Shown: positions 1 through 6,857 of the stretch, piece after piece
Numbering within the stretch: position 1 is the stretch's first letter
How the letters are laid out: the number at the start of each line of letters is the position of its first letter
Source of the DNA: an uncultured Saprospiraceae bacterium
GTDB taxonomy: Bacteria; Bacteroidota; Bacteroidia; Chitinophagales; Saprospiraceae
Length of the DNA stretch: 39,262 nt
Assembly (NCBI GenBank): GCA_938028705.1
Contig: CALIZI010000009.1
Location: 1 to 39,262 of the forward strand
Direction of reading: 5' to 3'
Program-made: the position numbers and the translations under genes
The notes under the pieces: generated by a model
What the model was told of the DNA's origin: nothing
Database searches by the model: none
Seen by the model: the letters and a program-made list of their open reading frames with translations, nothing else

Positions 1-36
1 GTTTAAAATTATACTTTTTATTTTACAAAATGTTTC

Positions 37-130
37 ATTGTTATATTGCTATATTGTTGATAAACAGGTATTTATGATTTGATTTTGGCTATATACAACA
101 ATAAAACAATGTAACAATCTAACCATAAAG
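37..130. repeat. Octamer tandem repeats in inverted arms
   Basis: Three 8-bp units of the form ATTGNTRN occupy 37-60, and four units of the form CAATNNAA occupy 99-130. The two sets are roughly reverse complements, so the stretch can fold into a hairpin. It resembles the 7-bp repeats seen elsewhere in the window but with a period of 8. The left side may continue outside the window. Confidence 0.6.
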
Positions 131-142
131 CAGTATAATTAG

Positions 143-438
143 GGGTACGATTCGTTTTTGTACCCATGCTCATTTTTAATTTTTATTCAATAATGGACGG
201 CATTGGGCTTGAATTTGGGCTAAAACTTGTCAGACATTTTCAAAATCTACCGATGAGCTCATATTTTCCGACAAAGTTTAAATGTCAGACGAGTTTTAGC
301 CCAAATTCGGAAAAAATATTCCATCCTAAACACAGATATATTATTATTTTTAAAATACAATATCGTCAAGTTAATTTAAAATTCGTAAAATATTGATAAT
401 CAAGAATATTAGTGGGTACAAAAACGAACCGCATCCGG
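143..438. mobile_element. MITE-like inverted-repeat element
   Basis: The ends at 143-168 and 411-436 are inverted copies of about 26 bp sharing the core TTCGTTTTTGTACCCA. A second inverted pair lies inside, at about 210-238 and 281-309, sharing GTTTTAGCCCAAATTC. The octamer TAATTAGG occurs at 136-143 and 439-446, which fits a target-site duplication, although such an AT-rich word could recur by chance. No transposase is encoded: the only open frame (166-396) lies over the palindromic interior and has no protein-like features. A non-autonomous element moved in trans is the simplest reading. Confidence 0.65.
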
Positions 439-550
439 TAATTAGGCTAACGAAGACATAATTTGTTATTTATCAGTAGAATAAAAATTATAATAAAATT
501 AATTTGAAATAAAATATAAACTAACACAAGTTATTGATAGTGAGTATTTT

Positions 551-602
551 ACCTAATTTCCCAGTTTCCGAATTCCCCAATGTCCAATATCCAAATGATA
601 AT
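551..602. repeat. Heptamer repeat, single arm
   Basis: Degenerate 7-bp units related to CAATATC and GAATTCC run through this stretch. No inverted partner was seen nearby. The rest of 447-809 is AT-rich and shows no gene, RNA or clear promoter. Confidence 0.45.
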
Positions 603-809
603 AAAGTAGAATATTTCGATTTGCTCAAAAAAAAATATACTTATCTGTCGATATACAGGCGGGTTTTTCGTTTTAGGGGAAATAAATTCGCATTAGCATA
701 CTAATATTTTAAATATATTGCTTGAATTTATGTGTAGATAGTGTAACTAAATGGTATATGTTTACGTACAATTGGGCGATTACTATTCATCCAATTAACT
801 AAATTCATA

Positions 810-1451
810 ATGAAAAGCCTATTATTATTCTTATCACTATATTGTATAGTGGGCTATACCTTTGCCCAATCTACCCAAGATCAAACTGCGGACACACCTA
901 AATTAAGATTCATAGAATTAGATGCTGTACAAAAAAAACACAGGGTAGAGCTTACGTGGACTTCAACCTTGGAGTTGGAAGGTGATTTCTTTGCCGTAGA
1001 ACGCTCGACTGATGGCGAAAATTTTGTGCCTATCAAAGGAGCTTTGGCAACCAACATAGAGAAGTCACCCAAACCATATACTGCGCTCGACTTTGAGCCA
1101 TATACAGTTTCTTATTATCGTATCCAACAAACTGATGCGACAGGAAAGGTAAACTTTTCATCGGTCAAACAGGTAAAATTAGAAGGCATACATTTTGCGG
1201 AAGCATATATCAATCCTAAAAAAAATAATGAAATTCAAGTGCTGGTGAACTTAAAACAACAAAAAGGTTTTAATATAATTGTCTCAGACAAGGAAGAAAA
1301 ACAATTATATAATGTATTTTTGCCACGCTCTACGGGCGAAGAACCCTATACTATTGACATGAATGATTTTGATGCCGGAACATACATGGTGGATATTTTG
1401 ACGAATGACCGTAAGTATATATATCAAGAAGAAGTGGTCGTGAAAAAATAA
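810..1451 (+). CDS. Secreted protein with sorting-domain-like C-terminus
   Basis: The 213-residue product begins with a signal peptide (about residues 1-19, ending TFAQ). Residues about 30-120 form a beta-rich module containing VELTWTSTLE, VERSTDGENF and SYYRIQQTD; the same module precedes the type IX sorting domain in the proteins at 2707 and 29098. The last 80 residues look like a diverged sorting domain: INPKKN stands where NPNP is usual, and GTYMVDI near the end matches the usual G-T/L-Y motif. It is probably exported and then secreted or anchored through type IX secretion. It is short because it has only linker and sorting regions and no recognisable effector domain. It lies 69 bp upstream of folA on the same strand. 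Specific function unknown. Confidence 0.75.
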   Translation: MKSLLLFLSLYCIVGYTFAQSTQDQTADTPKLRFIELDAVQKKHRVELTWTSTLELEGDFFAVERSTDGENFVPIKGALATNIEKSPKPYTALDFEPYTVSYYRIQQTDATGKVNFSSVKQVKLEGIHFAEAYINPKKNNEIQVLVNLKQQKGFNIIVSDKEEKQLYNVFLPRSTGEEPYTIDMNDFDAGTYMVDILTNDRKYIYQEEVVVKK

Positions 1452-1520
1452 ATCCGGTAAGAAATACCTGACACCATATAACATCGAAGCAAGTTATGAT
1501 GTGTCACAAAAAATTACCTG

Positions 1521-2015
1521 ATGATTATATCCGCTATTGTTGCGATGTCTCAAAACAGAGTCATTGGAAAAGACAATAAAATTCCGTGGCACTTGCCGGC
1601 GGACTTAAAATATTTTAAAAAAACGACACTTAACCATCATATTATTTTGGGTAGAAAGTGTTATGAGTCCATAGGAAAACCACTACCTCGCCGTACAAAT
1701 ATTATCGTTACGCGAAACGAAACATTCAAAGCTGAAGGCTGTGTCATCGTACATTCTATTGATGAAGGTCTGGCTTACGCACGCGAGCGAGACGAGACAG
1801 AAGTGTTTATTGCAGGCGGTGGAGAGATTTATCAACAAAGCATACACAGATGGGATAAATTGTATCTGACCGAAGTAGAAATTGAAATATTCGGTGATGT
1901 ATTTTTTCCTAAAATAGATAATAATCAATGGTTAATGAATACAGAAAAAAATTATTTAATGGATGAAAAAAATCCTCATAATTATACATTTAAAATTTAT
2001 AAAAGAAAAAAATAA
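1521..2015 (+). CDS. folA: Dihydrofolate reductase
   Basis: This cytoplasmic enzyme reduces dihydrofolate to tetrahydrofolate with NADPH, supplying one-carbon carriers for thymidylate, purine and methionine synthesis. At 164 residues it has the usual bacterial length. Visible family motifs are the N-terminal strand and Met20-loop region (AIVAMSQNRVIGKDNKIPWH), the substrate-binding helix with the catalytic acid Asp28 in LPADLKYFK, GRKCYESIGKPLPRR and the NADPH-binding loop FIAGGGEIYQ. The start is the only reasonable ATG and gives the normal N-terminus. No thymidylate synthase gene lies beside it, although the two are often adjacent. No terminator was seen after the stop. Confidence 0.97.
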   Translation: MIISAIVAMSQNRVIGKDNKIPWHLPADLKYFKKTTLNHHIILGRKCYESIGKPLPRRTNIIVTRNETFKAEGCVIVHSIDEGLAYARERDETEVFIAGGGEIYQQSIHRWDKLYLTEVEIEIFGDVFFPKIDNNQWLMNTEKNYLMDEKNPHNYTFKIYKRKK

Positions 2016-2152
2016 TCGGTACACCTATACTATTTTTAATCATTTTTCTTGGTTTGATTTTTGACATGGATACAGCGTCCATGAATTTTGCGAAAATTAT
2101 GGACACAAATTTTTCAAGGATAAATATTTTGCGAGATTTTTAATAAAATTAC

Positions 2153-2181
2153 TTGATTTTTCAATTGTTGTTATATCTTTG
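2153..2181 (+). promoter_or_regulatory. Bacteroidota-type promoter for a non-coding transcript
   Basis: A TTG at 2153-2155 is followed, after 18 bp, by TATCTTTG at 2174-2181, a full match to the -7 consensus TAnnTTTG. There is no ORF directly downstream. The next credible start codon is over 500 bp away, which points to a non-coding RNA or a very long leader. Confidence 0.55.
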
Positions 2182-2186
2182 CAATA

Positions 2187-2420
2187 GGCTTTCAAAAAAT
2201 AGTTGAAAAGAAGCAAATTATAAGGTGACTTTTTGAAATCTGAAAGTCTCATTATCTACAAGAAGCATACTTGTGTTTGTATCCAAGTGGTATGCTCAAC
2301 GCACTCACAATTCTTTAGCTGGATAAAAAATGTGACATTCTAAGCAGAATGTTCAATATCTTATTGCTTTTATAATAGCAATAAAAACCAATTGCTATGC
2401 AATAAATAGAGTTATCTGCC
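2187..2420 (+). ncRNA. Candidate structured non-coding RNA
   Basis: This stretch follows the promoter at 2153-2181 and has no credible ORF. It holds a run of short hairpins read by eye: CTTTCAA with TTGAAAAG, GACTTT with AAAGTC, GCATAC with GTATGC, ACATTC with GAATGT, TTATTGCT with AGCAATAA (perfect, about 2371-2394), and ATTGC with GCAAT. This density is unusual for spacer DNA and does not follow the heptamer-repeat pattern of other gaps. I do not recognise a known RNA family. A 6S-like RNA or a long structured leader for the gene at 2707 are both possible. The 3' end is uncertain. Confidence 0.4.
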
Positions 2421-2478
2421 AATTAAGAATATTATTTTGTTTTTATTTATTTCAGCGAAGTATTACAGCGAATATGTT

Positions 2479-2487
2479 CCCCCCCCC
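2479..2487. repeat. C9 homopolymer tract
   Basis: Nine consecutive C in a strongly AT-rich gap, about 220 bp upstream of the secreted protein at 2707. Such tracts can slip during replication and are also prone to sequencing error. Confidence 0.8.
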
Positions 2488-2489
2488 TG

Positions 2490-2572
2490 ACAATATATTT
2501 TTTATTTCAAGAAAAAGAAAAAAAACGTTTTTCCTTTTTCCATATAAAAAATAGTTCTATATTGTGAACAAT
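2490..2572. other. Large AT-rich hairpin
   Basis: ACAATATA near 2490 pairs with TATATTGT near 2570, and inside this an A-rich arm (GAAAAAG then A-run) faces CGTTTTTCCTTTTTC. It may end the transcript starting near 2187, or control read-through into the gene at 2707. Confidence 0.4.
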
Positions 2573-2666
2573 ATAACGTATATAGGACCTCTTATTGTGA
2601 TATATTTATTTTTACAATTAGGTTTTCTTTTTTGTTTTAGGTTTTACATATCTAAACGTTTTACAT

Positions 2667-2674
2667 TACCTTTG
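2667..2674 (+). promoter_or_regulatory. Candidate -7 element
   Basis: TACCTTTG matches TAnnTTTG and lies 33 bp before the ATG at 2707. No well-spaced -33 TTG was found. Confidence 0.4.
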
Positions 2675-2706
2675 ACTAAGATTAAGCGAAAAAAAAATTT
2701 ATACTT

Positions 2707-3639
2707 ATGGCCAATAACTTTACTAACCTAAGAAGGTGCTTGCTAGCCTTAGCGATATTATGTTTAGCAGGTTTGACTACCCTAAATGCACAGTCACAAG
2801 AAGACTACTGTCCTGAAATTTCCGTTGACCCTGTCACAGGAATTGTTACATTTACATTCCCTGAATCTGCCGGAGGTGACGATGGTTACAATATATCAGG
2901 TATTGGAACAGGAACAGGTTTTCCCGCAAGTGTTATTTATACAGGTTCCGGTTCGTTTATTGATCCGGGTGCAGGTGCAATGACAACCTTTATATTTGAC
3001 CCAGACCAACCATTTCCCGGCAGTTTGTCTGGTACATTAGTTGTTGATTTCACAGGTACAGGATTCATTGTCTGTGATTATGTAAATGGTATCCTTCCTC
3101 TTACTTTAGTAAAGTTTGACGGATATACCACTGATAGAAACACAAATGTTTTAGAATGGGTGACGGCAAGTGAGGCGAACACAGCTTGGATTATGCTTGA
3201 GCGTTCACTGGATGCTGCCAATTGGGACTTAGTTGAGCGTCTTCCGGCACAAGGCTGGTCTTCCAATATGCACCAGTATTCGGCAGAAGATACTAATCCT
3301 TATGTTTTGACTTACTACCGCTTGCGTATTGTTGATTTGGACGGATTAGAATACTTCTCTAATGTTATTGCTTTAGAACGCAATACTTTGAGTGGTGTGA
3401 CTATCTCTCCTGTACCTGCAGACGAAGAGGTCATGATTCGATTTGATGCTGCTGACCAAGGTGAGTTAACACTCTCTATCATTGATGTCTTAGGTCAGGA
3501 AATCCGCAGAGAGACTATGCCAATCAATATTGGATTGAATACTCAAACAATTGATATTCGCTCCCTACCGGTTGGTTTATACTACGTGACTGTTGACAAT
3601 GGTGTTGACACTCATACCAAACGAATTATCAAGCAGTAA
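2707..3639 (+). CDS. Secreted protein with type IX sorting domain
   Basis: The 310-residue product has a signal peptide at about residues 1-28 (hydrophobic core CLLALAILCLAGL, then NAQ). A unique Gly/Thr-rich N-terminal domain follows to about residue 130 and contains two Cys (in EDYCPEI and FIVCDYV). A beta module then contains LEWVTASEANT, MLERSLDAANW and TYYRLRIVDLDG, and the sorting domain fills about the last 80 residues (SPVPADEEV, LSIIDVLGQEI, LPVGLYYVTVD). By family knowledge the sorting domain directs export through the type IX system and surface attachment or release. The gene ends in a strong terminator and stands alone. The function of the N-terminal domain is unknown. Confidence 0.85.
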   Translation: MANNFTNLRRCLLALAILCLAGLTTLNAQSQEDYCPEISVDPVTGIVTFTFPESAGGDDGYNISGIGTGTGFPASVIYTGSGSFIDPGAGAMTTFIFDPDQPFPGSLSGTLVVDFTGTGFIVCDYVNGILPLTLVKFDGYTTDRNTNVLEWVTASEANTAWIMLERSLDAANWDLVERLPAQGWSSNMHQYSAEDTNPYVLTYYRLRIVDLDGLEYFSNVIALERNTLSGVTISPVPADEEVMIRFDAADQGELTLSIIDVLGQEIRRETMPINIGLNTQTIDIRSLPVGLYYVTVDNGVDTHTKRIIKQ

Positions 3640-3663
3640 GCACTGCTATCAAAAAATTAATAT

Positions 3664-3698
3664 AAAAAAAGCTGCCCTTTCAAGGGGCAGCTTTTTTT
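3664..3698 (+). terminator. Rho-independent terminator
   Basis: A GC-rich stem GCTGCCC/GGGGCAGC is flanked by a run of A before and a run of T after, 25 bp past the stop of the secreted protein. It separates that gene from the exporter genes that follow. Confidence 0.9.
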
Positions 3699-3730
3699 AT
3701 GTAAGTATCAAGAAAAAGTATTCATTTTTT

Positions 3731-3766
3731 TTGAATATCGAATATCGAACAAGGAATATCGATATT
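3731..3766. repeat. Heptamer repeat GAATATC
   Basis: Five tandem 7-bp units based on GAATATC (two exact copies first) lie just upstream of the ABC permease start. They obscure which upstream codon is the true start. Confidence 0.6.
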
Positions 3767-3781
3767 CAAAAAGTAACTCTT

Positions 3782-4561
3782 TTGCCTGTGTTAACACAAT
3801 TACGGGATAATAATCGCCTTGAAAGGATATGGCTACTTGCCAAAATTGATTTTAAAAAAAGATATTACGACAATAGCTTAGGTATCTTTTGGGCGCTCAT
3901 CAATCCATTGTGTAGGTTTGTCGTCTATTATTTTGCCTTCACCTATATCTTCCCGCAAAGGATACCCAACTATGCCCTATACCTGTTTTCAGGACTTATC
4001 ATCTGGTTTTTCTTCGCACAGGGAACAAAAAAAGGTATCAAGCTTCTCAAAACCAAAAAATATCTGATAGAAAGCATACAATTCAAGCATTCTGATTTAT
4101 TTATCGCCTCCACCATTAGTGCCTGCTACTCCTTTATGTTTAATTTTATAGCCTACTTTATCGTTAGCCTGATATATGGTGTAGGTGTACACCCCACCAT
4201 ACTGTGGCTATTTGTACTATTTTTTACTATTGTAGTATTGGTATTGGGTATTAGCATGTTGCTGGCAACTATAAATATATATTTGAGAGATATAGAGCAT
4301 CTTTGGGATATTGTGGTCTTAGCCGGATTTTGGGCAACCCCCATCATTTATCCTCACGAAATCACTATGGTTAAACTTCCGTTTTTGCAATATCTTAATC
4401 CCGTTGCAGGTATTATTATCAATATCAGAGAAACCGTTTTGAATGGCAATGCACCTTACTATCATTTGCTGGTATATGATTTGGTGTATGCAGGCATTTT
4501 GTTTTTAATCGCTAAATTTGTTTACAATAAATTTGCTCACAAAGCAGTAGAAAAACTTTAG
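3782..4561 (+). CDS. ABC-2 type polysaccharide export permease
   Basis: This is the inner-membrane subunit of an ABC exporter of the Wzm/KpsM/TagG class, which moves a lipid-linked or anchored glycan across the inner membrane. The family's N-terminal signature is clear: LLAKIDFKKRYYDNSLGIFW then ALINPL, followed by about six membrane segments. The late region FWATPIIYP...LNPVAGII matches ABC-2 exporters. The frame is open from 3593 but begins inside the previous gene and before the terminator, so a start after 3700 is needed. There is no ATG; TTG 3782 is chosen because it gives the usual short cytoplasmic N-terminus. GTG 3788 and TTG 3731 are alternatives. The ATPase gene follows on the same strand. 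Confidence 0.87.
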   Translation: MPVLTQLRDNNRLERIWLLAKIDFKKRYYDNSLGIFWALINPLCRFVVYYFAFTYIFPQRIPNYALYLFSGLIIWFFFAQGTKKGIKLLKTKKYLIESIQFKHSDLFIASTISACYSFMFNFIAYFIVSLIYGVGVHPTILWLFVLFFTIVVLVLGISMLLATINIYLRDIEHLWDIVVLAGFWATPIIYPHEITMVKLPFLQYLNPVAGIIINIRETVLNGNAPYYHLLVYDLVYAGILFLIAKFVYNKFAHKAVEKL

Positions 4562-4609
4562 GTATCGGTTTATGGTTCATAGAACGAACTACCGCACCAC
4601 ATTATATGC

Positions 4610-4617
4610 TAATTTTG
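4610..4617 (+). promoter_or_regulatory. Candidate -7 element inside the longer ATPase frame
   Basis: TAATTTTG matches TAnnTTTG and lies 48 bp before the preferred ATG at 4665. It supports the shorter ATPase start over 4572. No -33 partner is visible. Confidence 0.3.
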
Positions 4618-4664
4618 TATTATTTGAAAAATCGCATAACTGCAACTCGGATTATATTGATTAT

Positions 4665-5468
4665 ATGAAAAAAAATCGCAATCGAGAGATAGAACAAAGA
4701 GAAGTTGTTATCAAACTTGAAAATATCAATAAAACCTTTTCTTTAAAGGATAAAAATACAGATACGATTAGAGAAAAAGTACTTGGCATATTTTCAAAAA
4801 ATAAAAAAAGACAACTCAAAGCACTCGACAATATCAACTTGGAGGTTCGTAAAGGTGAATTTTTGGGTATTATAGGGCGCAATGGCAGTGGTAAATCCAC
4901 CCTGCTCAAAGTTATCATAGGCGCAATTCGCCCCGACAAAGGCGGTATAGTAACCACCAACGGACGCATCATGCGAATGTCGCTGGCAATGGGATTTGAC
5001 CCGAACCTGACGGCACGCGAAAATGTATATCTCAATGCTACCATCCTTGGATTGACCTTTAAGGAAATAACGGGCAAATTTGATGAAATTATTGATTTTG
5101 CCGAGCTACACAATTTTGTAGATACCCAAGTCAAATTCTTTTCACGAGGTATGAAAAGCCGTCTGGCGTTTGCCGTAGCTGTTCATGCAGAGGCAGATAT
5201 TTTCTTAATGGATGAGTTTTTTGGCGGCGTAGGTGATGCCAAATTTAAGGAAAAATCAGAGCAAGTATTTGAAGAATCCTTTATTGAAGGGCGCACTATT
5301 ATACACGTCAGTCATCAATTCAGAACCATCAGAGACCACTGCAACAGGGTCATACTCATGGACAAAGGAAGTATCATTGCTATGGGCAGACCCAATCAAG
5401 TGATACCTGTATATCGTAAATTGTTGAATCTTGAAAAAGAGGTTGACCTTGACATGGAGGAAAATTAA
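4665..5468 (+). CDS. ABC polysaccharide exporter ATPase
   Basis: This nucleotide-binding subunit powers the permease encoded just upstream. Walker A is GRNGSGKST at residues 71-79, the signature-like stretch is FFSRGMKSRLAFAVA, Walker B is ADIFLMDEFF, and the switch His lies in IIHVSHQ. From ATG 4665 the product has 267 residues. It therefore resembles KpsT/TagH-type ATPases and lacks the C-terminal glycan-binding domain of Wzt proteins that recognise a modified chain end. A longer frame from 4572 adds 31 residues without family character and contains a promoter-like element, so the shorter start is preferred. Confidence 0.92.
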   Translation: MKKNRNREIEQREVVIKLENINKTFSLKDKNTDTIREKVLGIFSKNKKRQLKALDNINLEVRKGEFLGIIGRNGSGKSTLLKVIIGAIRPDKGGIVTTNGRIMRMSLAMGFDPNLTARENVYLNATILGLTFKEITGKFDEIIDFAELHNFVDTQVKFFSRGMKSRLAFAVAVHAEADIFLMDEFFGGVGDAKFKEKSEQVFEESFIEGRTIIHVSHQFRTIRDHCNRVILMDKGSIIAMGRPNQVIPVYRKLLNLEKEVDLDMEEN

Positions 5469-5473
5469 TTCTA

Positions 5474-6337
5474 TCAGACAGCTCTGCGTTTTACCGCAAA
5501 TACTCTGGCAATAATCGCGTTATCACTCTTTCGTCGCAGGGTACTGCTAATGTGATAAGCATCATCGAAGGTCCGACAATCATTCAATTGATAGATAATA
5601 GCATCATTGAGGTTGCAATTGGCATAATACAGTACGTCTTTGTAAGCGGTATAGTAAGTCTGTTCGTAACGTTCATCAAGATTTTTCGGATTGAAATAAC
5701 GAGCCTCACAGACATCATTGATGACAGGATAAGCCGCAAAATACAACAGATTTACACCATTCAAATCATAATACGGATTCAGTTCATATTCCGTCTCAAA
5801 CAGCACTTCATCTTTAATTTCAAATACCTTGTCGTCGCATTTCAACTCCTTCAATACCTGTTTTTTGACCAAACGATACTCGTTGCCAAAAGCAGGAAAC
5901 AGCTTGGCTTTTTCGATATTGTTCACCGTTCCACCGGGTTCGCTTTTGGCAAGGCGGGTATTGTCCACTGCATCCCGAATGGAGAAGGTCGTCATCAGTT
6001 CGGCTTGTACTTTGGCATGGGGCGCATGGAAGTCTATCTCGCTGAAATACATGCTGTTACCAAAACGATTCATCTTACCCGACATATCAACAGCATCGTT
6101 TTCTTTGAAGGATTTGAGCGACTCTTCACATTGTATGCGGATGCGTACAAAGGTAGCATACAGGCGATTGCCCGTATCATTTTTGAGGTCAAAAGACTTG
6201 GTCTCCAAACCCTCGCAAATCATTTCCCAATGCAGGTTGCCCAACTCTTTGAAGAGCCAGTTTTCCGACAAGGCTTCGATTGCCATCTGAGGCATATTGA
6301 TAACAAATGTTGATGTTTTTGATACTTGATAGTTCAT
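5474..6337 (-). CDS. LnmK / Pnap_2097-like acyltransferase
   Basis: The sequence resembles the Pnap_2097 family of biosynthetic proteins related to LnmK, a double-hotdog enzyme that takes methylmalonyl-CoA, decarboxylates it and loads propionyl on an acyl carrier protein. Visible family-like motifs are MPQMAIEALSENWLFKELG then NLHWEMI near the N-terminus, and NPYYDLNGVNLLYFAAYP in the second half. The adjacent ACP gene (6438-6659, same strand) fits this role closely. Length is about 287 residues. The start is uncertain because the 5' end runs into a heptamer repeat: ATG 6358 would make the first 7 residues repeat-encoded, so ATG 6337 is chosen. Family assignment is from memory of motifs; the substrate is inferred. 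Confidence 0.65.
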   Translation of the reverse strand: MNYQVSKTSTFVINMPQMAIEALSENWLFKELGNLHWEMICEGLETKSFDLKNDTGNRLYATFVRIRIQCEESLKSFKENDAVDMSGKMNRFGNSMYFSEIDFHAPHAKVQAELMTTFSIRDAVDNTRLAKSEPGGTVNNIEKAKLFPAFGNEYRLVKKQVLKELKCDDKVFEIKDEVLFETEYELNPYYDLNGVNLLYFAAYPVINDVCEARYFNPKNLDERYEQTYYTAYKDVLYYANCNLNDAIIYQLNDCRTFDDAYHISSTLRRKSDNAIIARVFAVKRRAV

Positions 6338-6445
6338 AGTTGATAGTTCATGGTTCATAGTTCATGGTTCATAGTTCATGGTTCATAGTTCATGGTTCAT
6401 AGTTATTCACGTTAGACCATGAACTATGAACCATCAACTATAAAC
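6329..6445. repeat. Heptamer repeat hairpin
   Basis: About ten tandem 7-bp units alternating TAGTTCA and TGGTTCA fill 6329-6404. A short inverted arm of the same units lies at 6416-6445. The array overlaps the 5' end of the LnmK-like gene on one side and the 3' end of the ACP gene on the other. Confidence 0.85.
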
Positions 6446-6659
6446 TCAATTGCTGCTGTATGTCTCCAACAGTGTTGATTTGTCCTTCTTTATTGACATC
6501 AATGCCAAACTCCTCGTCAATATGTACGATAAGTTCAGCGAAAGATATTGAGTCTATCTGTAGGTCATCCCGCAAATCCATCTCCGGGCGAAGTTCTTCT
6601 ACGGCATCCAGCCCAATATTTGTCAATACTTTATTAATAATTGTCGTTAATTTATCCAT
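6438..6659 (-). CDS. Acyl carrier protein
   Basis: A 73-residue acidic protein with the carrier-protein motif LQIDSISFAEL. Ser37 is the expected 4'-phosphopantetheine attachment site. The size, four-helix pattern and DS motif are typical of ACPs. It is not in a fatty-acid gene cluster: it lies just upstream of the LnmK-like gene and divergent from an MBOAT acyltransferase. A dedicated carrier for one modification pathway, comparable with DltC, is therefore more likely than the housekeeping AcpP. No phosphopantetheinyl transferase or acyl-ligase gene is in the window. Confidence 0.9.
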   Translation of the reverse strand: MDKLTTIINKVLTNIGLDAVEELRPEMDLRDDLQIDSISFAELIVHIDEEFGIDVNKEGQINTVGDIQQQLSL

Positions 6660-6663
6660 TGAT

Positions 6664-6803
6664 TTAGTTTACAGAGTTTATAAAGTTGATAGAGTTTATA
6701 AAGTTGATGAGGTGATGAGTTACACGTTAGCGAAGGGGTCTTTGTCGAAGATAAAGGTTAATCACTTTATAAACTAAATAAACTTTATAAACTCTATAAA
6801 CTG
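6664..6803. repeat. Inverted arms with an 18-bp tandem repeat
   Basis: AGAGTTTATAAAGTTGAT occurs twice in tandem (6673-6690, 6691-6708), and close inverted copies lie at 6761-6803. The arms enclose about 50 bp and fill the gap between the divergent ACP and MBOAT genes, so the promoters of both must lie in or beside this structure. Confidence 0.85.
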
Positions 6804-6857
6804 ATAAAGCAAATACCTATCTTGCACTGTTTTTTTGACGTTATTTTTGCTAATTGG

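Noticed and set aside
166-396. 76-residue ORF near the left edge
   Set aside because: It lies over the inverted-repeat interior of the MITE-like element, its codon use follows the palindrome, and it has no protein motif.
3593-3781. Upstream extension of the ABC permease
   Set aside because: It would start inside the previous gene and read through the terminator and a heptamer repeat.
4572-4664. Upstream extension of the ABC ATPase
   Set aside because: Adds 31 residues without family character and contains a promoter-like TAATTTTG; the ATG at 4665 gives the normal N-terminus.
5552-6313. 253-residue plus-strand ORF opposite the LnmK-like gene
   Set aside because: A shadow of the minus-strand gene, which carries the recognisable motifs.
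6329-6445. CRISPR-like array of direct repeats
   Set aside because: Units are 7 bp (14 bp in alternation) with no unique spacers and no cas genes nearby.
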